A stretch of DNA of 64,000 nucleotides from Daedaleopsis sinensis (taxonomy: Eukaryota > Basidiomycota > Agaricomycetes > Polyporales > Polyporaceae): positions 1,488,001 to 1,552,000 of the forward strand of contig CM066308.1 of NCBI GenBank assembly GCA_033807695.1, in the 5' to 3' direction. The notes beneath the pieces are model-generated. The model ran no database searches and was not told the DNA's origin. It was given only the letters and a program-made list of their open reading frames with translations. Every line of letters begins with the position of its first letter. The first letter of the stretch is position 1. Both the position numbers and the translations under genes were made by a program. Shown one piece after another: positions 45,901-57,153 of the stretch.

Positions 45901-47973
45901 GAAGCAGATGAATTGCCCTTGGTCTGCCTTGGCTGCTTTGGCTTCTCCGCATCTGACGACGCACTTCAGTCTCGCAACACTAAATGCATGATGTGCGCTC
46001 ACCCTTCTTACGCAGCTGAGCAGCCACAACGGAGGGCAAGTACTCGGACTGCTCCTCGACGTGTTTCGCCCACTTCTTCGCGGCGTCTTGTCGGTTGCAC
46101 GCAAACTCGGTAGAGACTGCTGTCGATCCGGGATGTAGCTCCCAAGGGTCCGGATGGTGAGTCTTCTTGTCCTTGTCGACGAGCGTGAAACATTCAGCGA
46201 ACTTCTTGAAGTCGATCTGCATTTCAGCATTGTCGGGGACCTGGCGGCCAAAATGATAGGCGATCTGACACATGCCGCGATAAAAGAACTGCATGAACGC
46301 GTCCGGACTAGTAAGAAACAGTCCGGAGTTCATCCAGTTCGAGATGTTTGTAGCGACGATGTCATTGTCAAACCTAGGCAGAGAAGAGAATCAGCTAAGA
46401 GCTCCAGAACACAATGAAGCTACGCACCGAGGATCAACAAATTCTGGCGGCATCGCGAAGAACTTCTCCCCGGGTAACGCGCCAAAGCTCCATATTGCCG
46501 TTCCACCAAGCATTGAGCGCGGCGGGTAGCACACAATCGTGAAGCGATACGACCAGGGCTTGGGCTTCTTACCAGGAGCAGCGGTCGGAGGATACCCTCC
46601 ATGGTACCGCAGTCCACAGAAGTTGACTACGATCACCTTCTTTAGCACTACATAGTGAATAGCATTAACGCGACGTAGATACGAACAATCGAATGATAGC
46701 ACTCACAGACAGCACATCCCAGGTCGCCATTCATAAAGTAACCCTCGTGATCGTCGACATCAAGGTCACTGCATGTGATCATGGACGTGTAGCCTCCAGC
46801 CGAGTCGTTATTGTCCAGATGCTTGCCTCCGAAGGTACCGAAATCTTCCTTCATTCGCTCCACTACAGGTGCATGAACATCACAATATATATGGATCATT
46901 GTGAAACTACTTACAAGCAAGAGCGCCAGCTCGCTGCGTTGCCGCGAGGTTGAGCTGTAGAGCAGGGAAGGCGTAATTGTCTTTCGAACCGACACGAGGA
47001 AGGTTTGTGACGTCTGCCTGAAGCTTGAGAGCGGCGCGGATATCCTCCGGGGCCTGCTCAAGAGACTTGATGGCCATCGGTATTGCAGCCTATGCATATG
47101 TGTTAGTATAGCACGTCAGAGTGTGGGACATGCATGAGCAATGTACCTTAATAAGCTTTTCACGTAGAAGAAGATGATCGCTCGGCTCTTCGCCCATCGG
47201 CAGCTTGACAGCGGCCGCGGGACCAGCTATGTTGCGCTGGACTTGATATGACTGTGCCAGGCTATAGCACCGTGGCGAGTTCGCGATAGACTTTGCCTGC
47301 TGATGGCGCTCAATCAGAGCGCCACCGGACCAGGTTCCATCTGCATTCTTCTTCGCCTTCGAAGGTGTTCGTTGAGAACGTGGTCCAAGAGCGGCATCAC
47401 GCGCAGACTTGATTGCATTGATCATCTCGTTCGTGAACACACCACTAGTGATTTGCATATAAACGAAAGACCAATACATGATGACTATCAAGCAGTCTTA
47501 ACGTACGCATCGCTCGTGATCCACATCTGCAGCTTGTCGTCCTTCGCCTCGAGCGAGCCGTGGATGTTGCGGCAGAAGACGTAGTCCCCGGGGGACAGCG
47601 GATAGAACCCTACATACCCACGGATTGGAATAGCATCAACGGAGCCTAAGAAAGTACTTACCGGCAGAAGCGATGCCTTCTTTGGTCCCAGCAGGGAAGG
47701 CCATGTTCGCAAGAAAGTCATTCTGCTTCTTCATAGCATCCGGATCGTTGTCTTGTAGGTAAACGAAGACGCGTTTGGCGGCCCATGAGGACTGAACGTT
47801 CGGGTGCGAGCGGACCCGGTAGAAGATGGGCAGGCGGGTGTCGCGGTTAGGGATGATCCATGGCTCGTCGCTCGGGCATGGGATATCTGCAATATACTTT
47901 TAAGCTACTACTGTTATACCGCGTTACAGTAGGGATGATAGTACATACCTGTAAACACCGGATGATTCACCAT
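42912..47973 (-). CDS. Gene R: large multi-exon protein, possible TET/JBP-like dioxygenase
   Basis: Exon 1 starts at ATG 47973 (MVNHPVFT). A chain of short exons (about 47.9-45.1 kb) leads to a long last exon, 42912-44992, with introns mostly ~50-60 nt. Around 46.8 kb is GGKHLDNNDSAGGYTSM, giving an H-x-D. Then come YFMNGDLGCAV and, at ~46.6 kb, LRYHGGYPP followed by WSYRFTIVCYPP, giving a distal His and an Arg. This order (HxD...H...R) fits a double-stranded beta-helix 2-oxoglutarate/Fe(II) dioxygenase of the TET/JBP type, which basidiomycetes carry in transposon-linked expansions. That assignment is inference. Later exons encode Lys-rich linkers (KKTRSS; KKDKHREG), and the ~690-residue end is mostly helical with a KKSKKGKNK patch. 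No function is certain for that part. Confidence 0.6.
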
Positions 47974-50900
47974 TGCGAACGCGGCGCTGGCCAGGGGCGG
48001 TGGTAACAGGAGATGCAAGAGATTGCGGGAAAAGGATGGAGACCGAGACAGAGATAACTTGGAGACAGGAGACAACTCGGAGAGCAGAGCGGACTGAAGC
48101 GGGCTGCTATGTTTAACCGCAATGGGTGGAGGAGACGAAAGGCCAGCAAGACCGGCGAGCTACTGGGCAGAGGGAGAGAAGAAGGCCGGGGCAGGGCGAG
48201 GAGACTCGGAGCGGAGAAAAACGCCTGCAGGCTGAATACCTGGGCTGTGCGATAAGGGCCTAGGGTTTCGGACAAGGTCCGAGTAGGGGGTGGGCCACCC
48301 TCGAGCGGCGCACCCCCTAGCTTTCTTATCGGCCGAAATCTCATGGCTCGGACGCCAGCCAATGAGAGACGATCAGCGGTCGCCCTCAAGATGCAGAGGC
48401 ATCGGCCTTGGAGCTTGATAGCTAGGCTTGCGCATGATGCATCATCCATGACGGAGAGATGGCGTTTGGTCACAGTCGTCTTGCTGTTGGTGACGACGGA
48501 GTGCGTCAAGCGGCGTAGGTCGGGCTAGAACTGAATGTCAACGTGGTTAGTACTAAGCCTGTCAAGAGTAAGCACCAGTTGTTACCTGGTACATAAGCGG
48601 AGCTCTCTAGAAGGAGGACCAAGATCCCGAGTAAGACGGAACATCCCTGCACCGCGGTCGAGCGGTGAGGTTCAGTTCGGAACCCGGAGACCGATAGAGC
48701 CAGGCGGGTGCCTGTGCTATCGTCCAATGAGAAGTTTGGTGGAGGATTGACTGAGAATCTTCAACCGCATGTCCTGCAAGCGGACCTTGAATTGCCTGAT
48801 CACATGCATAAGTACCAATGTCATGGAGGCTGGAGAGAGCATCGGACGTTAGCTGGATACACAACCACATACGATGTGGGCTCATATCTGTGTCCGGCGC
48901 GTCTGGCAGCCGAGATGTAGTAATTCCTAGTGGTTAGAATTGGGAGGGAGTCCGTCGCAGGGGTGCTAGACGCTTGTTCTGACAGGTGACGTAACGGTTC
49001 ACATTTGAACATAGAATAGTGAACGTTAAATGTTAAACGTTAAACTTTACCTCTCTTGCCTACCTCCTCGCTCATGCACAACTAGCCTCTTTGCCGTCCT
49101 TGCATCTCCGCCTCCACTTCCCGCCTCCTTCTCGCCACACGAACGGACATGTAGACCCTCTACGACGTCTGTGCTGACACTGCAGACAAGCGAGGACACA
49201 GACAAGCACCGGTAAGTCTTCCCTTCCTGCTCCTCCGGCCGCCTTTCCATTCCACCCCTCTCCGCGATACGACAATCGTCCTGACTGCGGCCTCGCCTGG
49301 GACGCCCGGAACGCACAAGGCGCGGCAATGGGACACGTACCCTCAAAAATACGCAGAGCGTGCGGGGTGCGCGTTGACGGTCACGACCGCGATGGAGCAC
49401 GGTGTACTACAACGCGCCGCGCTGCGCAGGCACCAGCTTGCCACGACGTCGACGCGTACGACCGTGTGCAATGACTCTCCGCACGCTCGCACCCTCTTCT
49501 CCCACCGCCCCCAGCCCCACTGTCCCGCCATCGCTGCTGGTCACGTCCGCGAGCGTCCGCGAGGGAGCACAGCGCGCCCCGGTGCGCATATCTAGTAAGT
49601 ACTAAGTACCACCCGCTTCCCGCACCCCGCCCCCGCTGCCTCACTTCACGGCGCCGTTACCCTATCCATCTTGCTCAGCACGCGAGCACGGCGGTCGTAC
49701 TTACCATGTACCGTCCATACCCGTTCTTTATACATGCTGCCAGCGATCTCAATCCGACGCTCTCAGCACGCTCTCCCAAATCCTTCACACTCGTCGAGTG
49801 TGCTGTCCGCGCCCGGCATCAGAGCCCGAGCACGCGGTGCGTGCTAGCTAGTAGCAGCCTCATCCCCGCGTCTCGCTCTTCGAATGCATACCCCGGCGGA
49901 CATGGTCTCGCCGTCCGATCCGACGCCATCATGGGACGGACGAACGCGAACGAATGCGGACAGCGCACCTACTCACTTTTGCTCTGGTTCCCGGTCTCCC
50001 GGACACAGGCGCGGTGTCGTCCGCGGATGCACGCTCCAGCCGCTGCGTGTACGATTCTGCACGAGCTCAAAATACCAGTGAGCACGACGGGTATAGACGG
50101 ATGCATGACGACTCACGCATGCGCAACTGCAGATCCGCCAAGTCAGTCGCTTCAGCCAGTTCGAGCAGCAGTAAGTCACTGAATCTGATTTCAACGGATA
50201 ACGCGACTCACTCACGTCCTGCAGGTGTCGTGTGTGCGCGCATCCAAACGACGGCGACGCGTGCACGCCGTCCGAGCACCAGTGCGGGGCGGTCCCGATC
50301 GACGTACCGGGCGCACGCGGAGTGCGTGGACACACCTGCTCCCGCCGTCATTGCGGATCTCGACGTGCGGCACGTCCGATGGCCCTACGAAACGAATCGC
50401 GGTCAGCACTGCACTCGACACGAGCGCGAGCACGAGCACGACGACGATGCTCACCGTGCGCCCGTGTGATGAAGACCCAAGATGCGTGCTGCAAGGCTTG
50501 TCTCGCACACGAAGCGTCGCGACTCGCACATGGGCGGGCACGACGCCGTCCACTGCGTGCCCGCGACTCGGACGGCGCAGACGACGACACTGGGACCTGT
50601 GAGGCGCGATCAGCGCTGTGCACGAGCTGGGACTACGACCGGACGGACGGACGTGAATGGTGGGTGGTGGGTAGGCGAGCATTCGTGCTCAGGACACCGG
50701 TGGCACGCGGATCTGGTGAGTAGTAACAGAACCACAGCACGATGTAGCACAGACGAGCTTACTTTACCGTGTGACGGTGGCTCAGAACTCCCGGCGATCG
50801 TGTTGCGCTCTCGCTGTGTCCATACCACAGGTGAGAACTGCACGAGAGGGGCTGACAAGCGAGCACGTACCGTACCGTATCCGCCTTCGGACAAGGTCCA

Positions 50901-51399
50901 AGCCGCGCCCGCGACGCCATCTCGCGATCTTCGACCGAGCGCAGCTACTTCAGTACCGTCTGATCCCTCCACTGCACGACGGTCGTCTGCGTGCCACGTC
51001 TCTTCCGGAACGCTTGAAATGCGATAGGTGACACTTACCGTCATCCTATGACCGGCCGCGAGAAGCTGCAAGGCCGACACGTACCGTGCACATTCTCCAC
51101 TCCGAGTCCTCCCGACGTCCGCTACCTCTCTCCGCTCTCTGTGATCTCCCGCTCGCGACCTCGCCTTTGCAATTCAGCACGTCCTGGTGAGCTCCCCTTG
51201 GCCACCCGTCCATCTGCGATGCCTCTGCACCGCAGCCGGTCGTCTGCTAGCATCTCAGATGAGTGCTCCATTCCGGGCCGCGTGATTCACGCATCCGCGG
51301 CAGAAACTGAACGCTCGTGCCACCGGACTCGCGTGCACATCGCAGATGAGTCCCGGGGACATCATTTGAGACGACGAGTGCCTGCATTGCACGGATGCA
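47974..51399. other. GC-rich non-coding or decayed region
   Basis: Short overlapping frames occur on both strands with Arg/Ser/Pro/Ala-rich, shadow-like composition. None joins into a recognisable product. An AAACGTTAAA-type direct repeat lies at ~49022-49046, similar to one at ~14.68 kb. GTAAGTACTAAGTACC-like strings occur near 49.59 kb. The R promoter should lie just above 47.97 kb. Confidence 0.35.
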
Positions 51400-52460
51400 G
51401 CCCTCCGAGCACCTCTCGCGCTTATATACATCGCCAGAAACCTAATGGACGACAGCCGAGTGCACGGTGCGGAGAAGACCGCGATCATCCCTCCGCAACT
51501 CTACAGGATCGGCCGCGATGCCCTCTGAGCACGCATCTCCCCCGGGCACCACTCTTAGCGGCGCGTCCGCCCTCCTCAACGTCTCCACTCCCGCCAGGTA
51601 AGTCCCCATTTGACAGGCGGTGTACCGTCCGCATCGCACAAGCCGCCGGGACTCGCGGGACCTCACAGAAGGTTATCCAAGAGCCGTGCTCACCGCCGCT
51701 GGAGCACCTCTCACGCTCTGCCAGCAGACGTGCGGGGTGCGCCAGAGCGCGCCTCCGCGACGGCCGAGATCTCCGGAATCATCCCTGAGCCGGCGACGAG
51801 CACGACGATTCTTTGGCCCCAGAGATTCACGTGAGCAAATTGTCGTGCTCTCTCGGTAACGCGGCAGCGTACGGGAGCTGAGTCGCCGCACAGTACCGAC
51901 GGGCCTCTGGAGCACCATGCAGCGCGCGCATGGTGCGCCAGATGACGGCCAAGGGCGCGGTTCCGGGAAGACCGCGATCATCCCTGCGGAGTTCTGCAGG
52001 GACAGGCCCCGAGCGTGTACCGCGAACTCATTGAGCGAGCTCGGAAGGCACGTTTCCGTCTCCGGGAGCCACGATGAGCTCTGCAAATCGCGCTCACCAC
52101 CGGAGCACCCCTCGTGCTCTGGCGACATACGCAGAACGTGCGGGGTGTGCCAGTGTGCGGTTCCGGGAAGACCGCGATCATCCCTGAATCCGGCCATGAG
52201 CACGTACCTTGGACACTTTCAGCACACCTCGGACGGTATGTTTCCGTCTGGCACCGTCCACGACGAGCATGTCCTCTCGCTGACATGACGGCGTATGGGA
52301 GCTGACTCGTCGGCGGGCTGCGGCGGCGGCTCGCACTCGCCTCTGGAGCACCATGCAGAGCTTTCGGGGTGCACCAGAAGCGAGTGCGCGTCTTTGGAAA
52401 GACCGCGATCATCCCTGTGGAGTACTGCAGGGGCATGTCCGATCCGCGGTACCACGACAC
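51400..52460. repeat. Degenerate satellite array, ~200-240 bp units
   Basis: Four clear units begin near 51703, 51905, 52097 and 52338, with a partial one near 51410. Each contains GGAGCACC, then a GGGGTGC(G/A)CCAG-like block. AAGACCGCGATCATCCCT then follows at about 51473, 51968, 52168 and 52398, with a diverged copy near 51772. Spacing is ~200-240 bp. Open frames through the array reflect the repeat and are not annotated. Array origin is unknown. Confidence 0.75.
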
Positions 52461-53059
52461 CCGCCGGGAGCAACTCAGAAGCTCAATGGAGGTGTGCCCT
52501 TGTCAGATACCCACCGACAGCCTCCGCTCTACACGTCGCTGCACTCGGACGACTGTCAATCGCAAGAACAGGCTCCGAGGACGTGTCTCGAGCAATCCTC
52601 CCGCTCTCCAGCCTTGCTCGCGGATCCGTCGTGGACCGATCGCAGTTCGGACCCGAGCAGAAATGGGAAGGGACCGCACCGTCTCTCTTCGAGCGAGACT
52701 GTAGCCTCTGCGTCCGCGACGGCCATCTTTGTGCGTCCGTCCGGTCTTCTTTCCAGCTCGCTTGAGGGCTCGAACGCGATTGTGAGCGATCAAGGAGTGC
52801 GCAAGAACTTGTATTAGAAGGTGCGCAATCCTCGCTTTGCTGCCGCCGCGTCTCCTAACGCCAGACAGATTGTGAACGCGTACCCCGACGGCTGGCTGAC
52901 GTCGGGTCAGATCTCGCACGAAGGTCAGTGCTCGCAACATTGTTGATATTGCTGCAGGCCTGACAACCATCTTACAGTGAGCGTCATGAAGAAGAAGTAC
53001 GAGAAGGAGTCGATGGAGAACGAGTGAGGAGTTTTCGGCGTCGTACCTGCGTGGGATCG
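52461..53059 (+). other. Possible upstream exons of unknown origin
   Basis: Two short coding-like plus-strand pieces occur before the HPC2-like exons. One at ~52819-52920 reads through SPNARQIVNAYPDGWLTSGQ. The other at ~52980-53028 reads MKKKYEKESMENE and is followed by a GTGAGG donor. They could be 5' exons of the HPC2-like gene or a piece of a different captured gene. I do not recognise the family. Confidence 0.3.
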
Positions 53060-54297
53060 GCCGCCGTCGACCCCGTCAAGGTCCACGACGAGTCCGACGA
53101 CGACTCGGAAGACTCCGGGACCGACACCCCGCCACGCTCCCCCTCGTCAGCACACCGCTCTCCCATCCCCGTTGACGATGACGACCAGCCGCCTTCTGCC
53201 GACCCACCACCCTCCTCGAGCGCTGCCGAGGGCGCTGCGTCGTCCAGCGAGGCCATCGCCGCCCCCGACGCCGCCAGGGGCCTCAAGTCGAAGCCATCAT
53301 CGTCCAGCGTAGCCGCAGGCGCTAAATCCAAGTCCACCAAATCCGCCGCCCCCCGTGCCTCCTCCCCGTCTCCCCCTCCTGCCCCGGCCCGCCTGCCTCT
53401 GCAGACGATCCGCTTGGCGATCTCGCTCGGCGGCCCCGACGACTACGAGATCAACATCTCCGAGCTTGCGAATCAGACTGGCCAGCGTCCGGCCACACCC
53501 GTCCTCGCAGCCAAGTGCGACACTAGCGACAAGAGCGAGGGCGACGACAAGGCGGAGCCCCCCAAACAGCAGCCTGAGCCGGCGGACCAGCAGGGAAAAC
53601 GGCGCAGGAAGGTATGTCTCTCTTCCTCCACCTTCGTACGTCCAGCAAGAGGGGCGGTGCGTGGTAGGCTGCGGAGCACCGCATACAGCCAACAACGAGC
53701 AGGATGCGTCGGGCGTCGTCAGGCAAGAACATCTCCAGACCGCTCTACAGCTGCATACTCGTGGCGGATGATGCTCTGGAGTACTACTCTGGAGTAGCAT
53801 CCGTCGCGCAACACTAGACAAAGTGTCGCAGGCGTCCGCTACCTGCGTGTGACCTACCTGTGCTTGCTCCACGCAGCGGCGGAATCGCGCATCGGAGTAC
53901 TACGATACCGCGGACCCCTTCATCGACGACTCGGAACTCGCACAAGATGAGCAAACGTTCTTCGCACAAACGAGGATCTACGTCTCGAGCGGGCAGGTCG
54001 CGCTCATGAACAAGTAGGCGCATACATCCCTCCTTCGCGGCCACCTCTGACCAATATCTTTGCAGGCCGTCAACCAAGAAGCCCAAGTCGAAGAAGATCA
54101 ACATCCTTGCTCCATCAGCCTCCATCTCTGCCGCGCTATCTACCGCGACTCTTCCGCTGCCAGCTCTGTCGGTCGCAGGTCCATCCAACGGCGTGTATTC
54201 CGTATCGCACGCTCCGCCCTCAAGGGACAAGATCGAGGATGGATCCCGGGACGCCCCTATCGCGCTCGGCGACGCTAAGGGTGTGCGGGGCATCTGA
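53060..54297 (+). CDS. HPC2/ubinuclein-like protein, apparently truncated
   Basis: Exons read as ~53060-53611, 53877-54013 and 54066-54297; the junctions keep frame. The first is Pro/Ser/Ala-rich and includes LQTIRLAISLGGPDDYEINI. The second carries the diagnostic HPC2-related (HUN) segment EYYDTADPFIDDSELAQDEQ followed by FFAQTRIYVSSGQVALMNK. The third has the basic KKPKSKKINILAP patch and ends at TGA 54295-54297. HPC2/ubinuclein is a subunit of the HIR/HIRA histone H3-H4 chaperone complex. The usual C-terminal region is missing, the 5' end is uncertain, and the 265-nt first intron is much longer than all others here. It may be a fragment or decaying duplicate rather than the functional host gene. 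Confidence 0.65.
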
Positions 54298-54589
54298 ATG
54301 CAGGCAGAGGATCGTCAGTTGGCGGACTCACACGGGCGGATCGAGATCGGTCTTACCGTTCTCAGCTTGCGCCGCTGTCTCTGGCGGAGAGAGCATGTGC
54401 ACGGCGGGGCGGGCTCCGAGTCCGGGGTGGGAGATGTCGGCCCCCGAGTCTGTGCGGCGGGGCTGCGTGCTGGGACAGAACGTCGACGAGCGCAGACAAT
54501 ACAACACATGTACAGTGCAGAATACGTACCTTCTGGTCGGGAGAGTAGTCAGCTCGCGACGGTGGACAGTCCGGGGCACGAGACTTACC

Positions 54590-55520
54590 GGCAAGACTCG
54601 GAAAGCGGCGGCCGTGCCCATCTCGTGCAGCATGACGATTTTGAGAAGTCGTCTGCCCGGCCGCGGAGCACGTTGAGCACGTCACGCTCGACCTGTAAAT
54701 CGGTCGTCCGCTCCTTCGGCGGCGGCCCGGCGGCATGTGCGCGAGATCTCTTGCTTGTTGTCGGGGGTGCCCATGAAATTGAACGCGGTTTTTTCGACCT
54801 CGTCGGATCGACGCGAGACAGGGCGCGTCCGGCGGGGAGCGTCCACCGCATCCTGTGAACTGTTAGCACGCGAGACATTGAGAATTCGAGGAGATATGTA
54901 AGAAATTGTGACGGCGGCCGAACCTTTTTGGGCACATGTCGTGCGGGACAGGGTCGGAGACGTCCCGCGGCGTTCAAGTTGCGCAGGCCGTTCCCATCGC
55001 TGTGGGCCTTGATGTGGAGGACGGCGGGTGCTGAGCGGTCGAGGGGAAGCGGTTGTCGGCGGCCGTCGTGTACATATCGTGAATGGCGACGATTTTGCGC
55101 CCTCGTCTGAGCGGCCGCGGAGCACGTCAGGGCCGTCGTATACGACGTGTAGATGGGCCGTTCACTTCTTCCGCAGCGATCCAACAGCTTGTGCGCGAGA
55201 TCTCGCACGTGCTTGTCGAGGGAGTCCATGAAATCGCGCCGAACGCGAATTTTTCGATCTGGTCGGATCGACGCGAGACAGGGCGCGTCCGGCGGAAAAC
55301 GTTCACTGCGTTCTGTGAGTAGGTGTTAGCACGAGAGACGTTGAGAACTCGGGCAGATATGTCAGGAATTGTGACGGCGGCCGCACCTTTTTGGGCACAT
55401 GTCGTGCGGGACAGCGTCATGGACGTTCCGCGGCGTTGTGCAGGCTGTGCCCGTCGTCGTGAGCACTGAATTGAGGACAGCGGGGGCTGAGCGGTCGAGG
55501 GTAAGCGGATCGTCGTTGAG
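54590..55520. repeat. Imperfect tandem duplication, ~460-bp unit
   Basis: Two units are offset by 460 bp. For example ACGCGAGACAGGGCGCGTCC is at 54811 and again at 55271, and CACCTTTTTGGGCACATGTCGTG (one base different in the first copy) ends each unit near 54944 and 55405. Units share GCGGAGCACGT and a GTGCGCGAGATCTC block. Substitutions and small indels separate them. No coding function is apparent. Confidence 0.8.
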
Positions 55521-55659
55521 GAGGCATGAGATCCCGCAGATTTTGATGAGATCGAGGGCGCACGACATGCGCACAGTGTCGGCCAAAGGCGGGCGTGTCC
55601 GAGTGTGTCAGACAGCTAGAAGGGGACGTGATCAGCTGGAAAGAAAGATAAGAGCTTAC

Positions 55660-56120
55660 AGAGTGGGGGGAGTGGGGACGGTCGTCTGCGAGGACGTTGA
55701 AGTTCCGGGTGGTGTGCATCCTAGATACGAGGTGGAAGGCATCGAGGGGACGCAGATAGCCAGTGGGATGTCGTACTGTACGGCTTGGGTCGTACAAGAC
55801 TGTTCGCATGCAGAGAGATAGCATGGCGGTCGAGTGTTTGAGAGAGATCGGGGGGCTCCTCACACCGAGTCTCAGAGTGGGCGGAGTGCGAGACGGTTGT
55901 CCGCAAGGACGTTCCGGGTGGTGTGCGTCCTAGATGCGAGGTAGAAGGCGTCGAGGGGACGCAGAGAGTGCGGGTGCGAGGTGGACGTCGCATTGTACGG
56001 CTTGGATCGTACAGGACTGCTCGCATGCAGAGAGATACACACGGTGCCCGCGCGTTAAGGGAGATCGGGGCAGTTGATGGGGCTCCTCACGCTGAGTCGT
56101 CTCCGAGTGGTACGAGGAGG
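55660..56120. repeat. Imperfect tandem duplication, ~209-bp unit
   Basis: GTGTGCATCCTAGATACGAG at 55712 recurs as GTGTGCGTCCTAGATGCGAG at 55921. The same spacing holds for the GTACGGCTTGG, TCGCATGCAGAGAGATA and GGGGCTCCTCAC blocks. It is adjacent to, but unrelated in sequence to, the ~460-bp repeat. Non-coding. Confidence 0.8.
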
Positions 56121-56504
56121 ACGGAGGGAAGGGATGGATGGCAGTCGGACAAGAGGGGCACTCACTGGAGGGGCGGAGGCGAGAACTGACAGAGGACGTA
56201 CCACAGTGAGCGTTGAGACGGGCGGAGGGCACGCATACACGAGTGTCATGGGGCAGGGACGAACGGATGGATTAAGTACATAGTACAGGAGGAGTGCGAT
56301 ACGGACAGGAGACGATCGCAGAGGGGGCACTCACCTGCAGGGCAGATCGGAGGCTGGAGGCAGCGAGCGCAGTCAGTGCGTGGAGCAGTCGCCAGTAGAG
56401 AGTCGATAAGCGAGAGAGAGGACGAAAGGAAGGAGACGTGTCGTCGGTGTTGAGATGGTGCCTGAGCAGTTGGTAGACAGCCCGACGGATGCAGCCAGGT
56501 TGCT

Positions 56505-56915
56505 ATAAGTGATGACGACGCCCTTCGCGCACCGGTGGTACCACTAGTGTACATGATGCACGAGATATCGCTGGGTGCAGGCCGCCGGCTCTTCAAGTCC
56601 TCCGTGGTCGTGCCCTCGCCGAGCTTGTGCAGCTCGTCGATGGAGATGACCTTGATGTTTTCACATGCCACCAGGATCTTGTCGACGAGTGCTTGCTTCG
56701 GCTTGCTGGAGTCATAGACAACGACTCGGAGTCGCAGCAAGGGCACGTGCTCTGCTACGTTCACGATAACCGGGAGCAGCTCTGCATTTGTGATCATGCC
56801 GGCGCACTTGGGCTCATTCAACGAGGGAGTGCCGCAGTCCAGACTCTCCGAGTGTGTCATATGCGGTGGCGATGGCGGTACCGATAAGGTTGCACCCAGG
56901 CCGTGCAGAAGAACA
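56505..56915 (-). pseudogene. Long-chain acyl-CoA synthetase fragment (frameshifted)
   Basis: The minus strand encodes part of an AMP-binding acyl-CoA synthetase of the fungal Faa1/Faa4 type. TAYDTLGESGLRHSL continues, after a one-base frameshift near 56.82 kb, as NEPKCAGMITNAELLPVIVN. It then reaches SRRPAPSDISCIMYTSGTTG, the P-loop-like AMP-binding motif. A second one-base shift follows directly after the motif (~56.53 kb). The enzyme's N-terminal and C-terminal parts are absent. Two frameshifts and truncation make it a non-functional gene fragment, plausibly captured and left by mobile elements. Confidence 0.85.
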
Positions 56916-57153
56916 CGGTCATCCTAGTAGTAGTAGGAAAGTAATATCAGTGCCAGGAGATTGCACAGAGCTACTCTGCGTACCGAACTGCAAGGTCTGG
57001 AGTGACGTGTACCTCATCAATATAAGCAACCCTAGGAAGGGCGAGTAAGAGAAGAAGCGCTAGTGGCTGTGCAGCAAGGCGCTAGTGGAACCCTAATGTG
57101 CCACCCTAACCCTAGGCTAGGGGCAAAAGAGTAACAAACTTTCTTACCTTGTC
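56916..57153. other. Junction between gene debris and Rep gene, CCCTAA-like tract
   Basis: A short non-coding stretch with CCCTAA and CCCTAGGCTAGGGG strings at ~57090-57125, partly self-complementary. It directly follows the Rep stop codon (minus direction). It could be a hairpin near an element end, but no clean CTRR terminus is placed at the expected distance. Confidence 0.4.

Noticed and set aside
49030..52970. Numerous long frames on both strands (for example 51048-51788)
   Set aside because: They run through satellite units and CpG-rich debris, overlap one another in several phases and show no motif or splice chain.
57085..57125. CCCTAA/TTAGGG-like strings suggesting a telomere
   Set aside because: Only two imperfect copies, interrupted and in the middle of the contig. 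A hairpin-like element end or chance is more likely.
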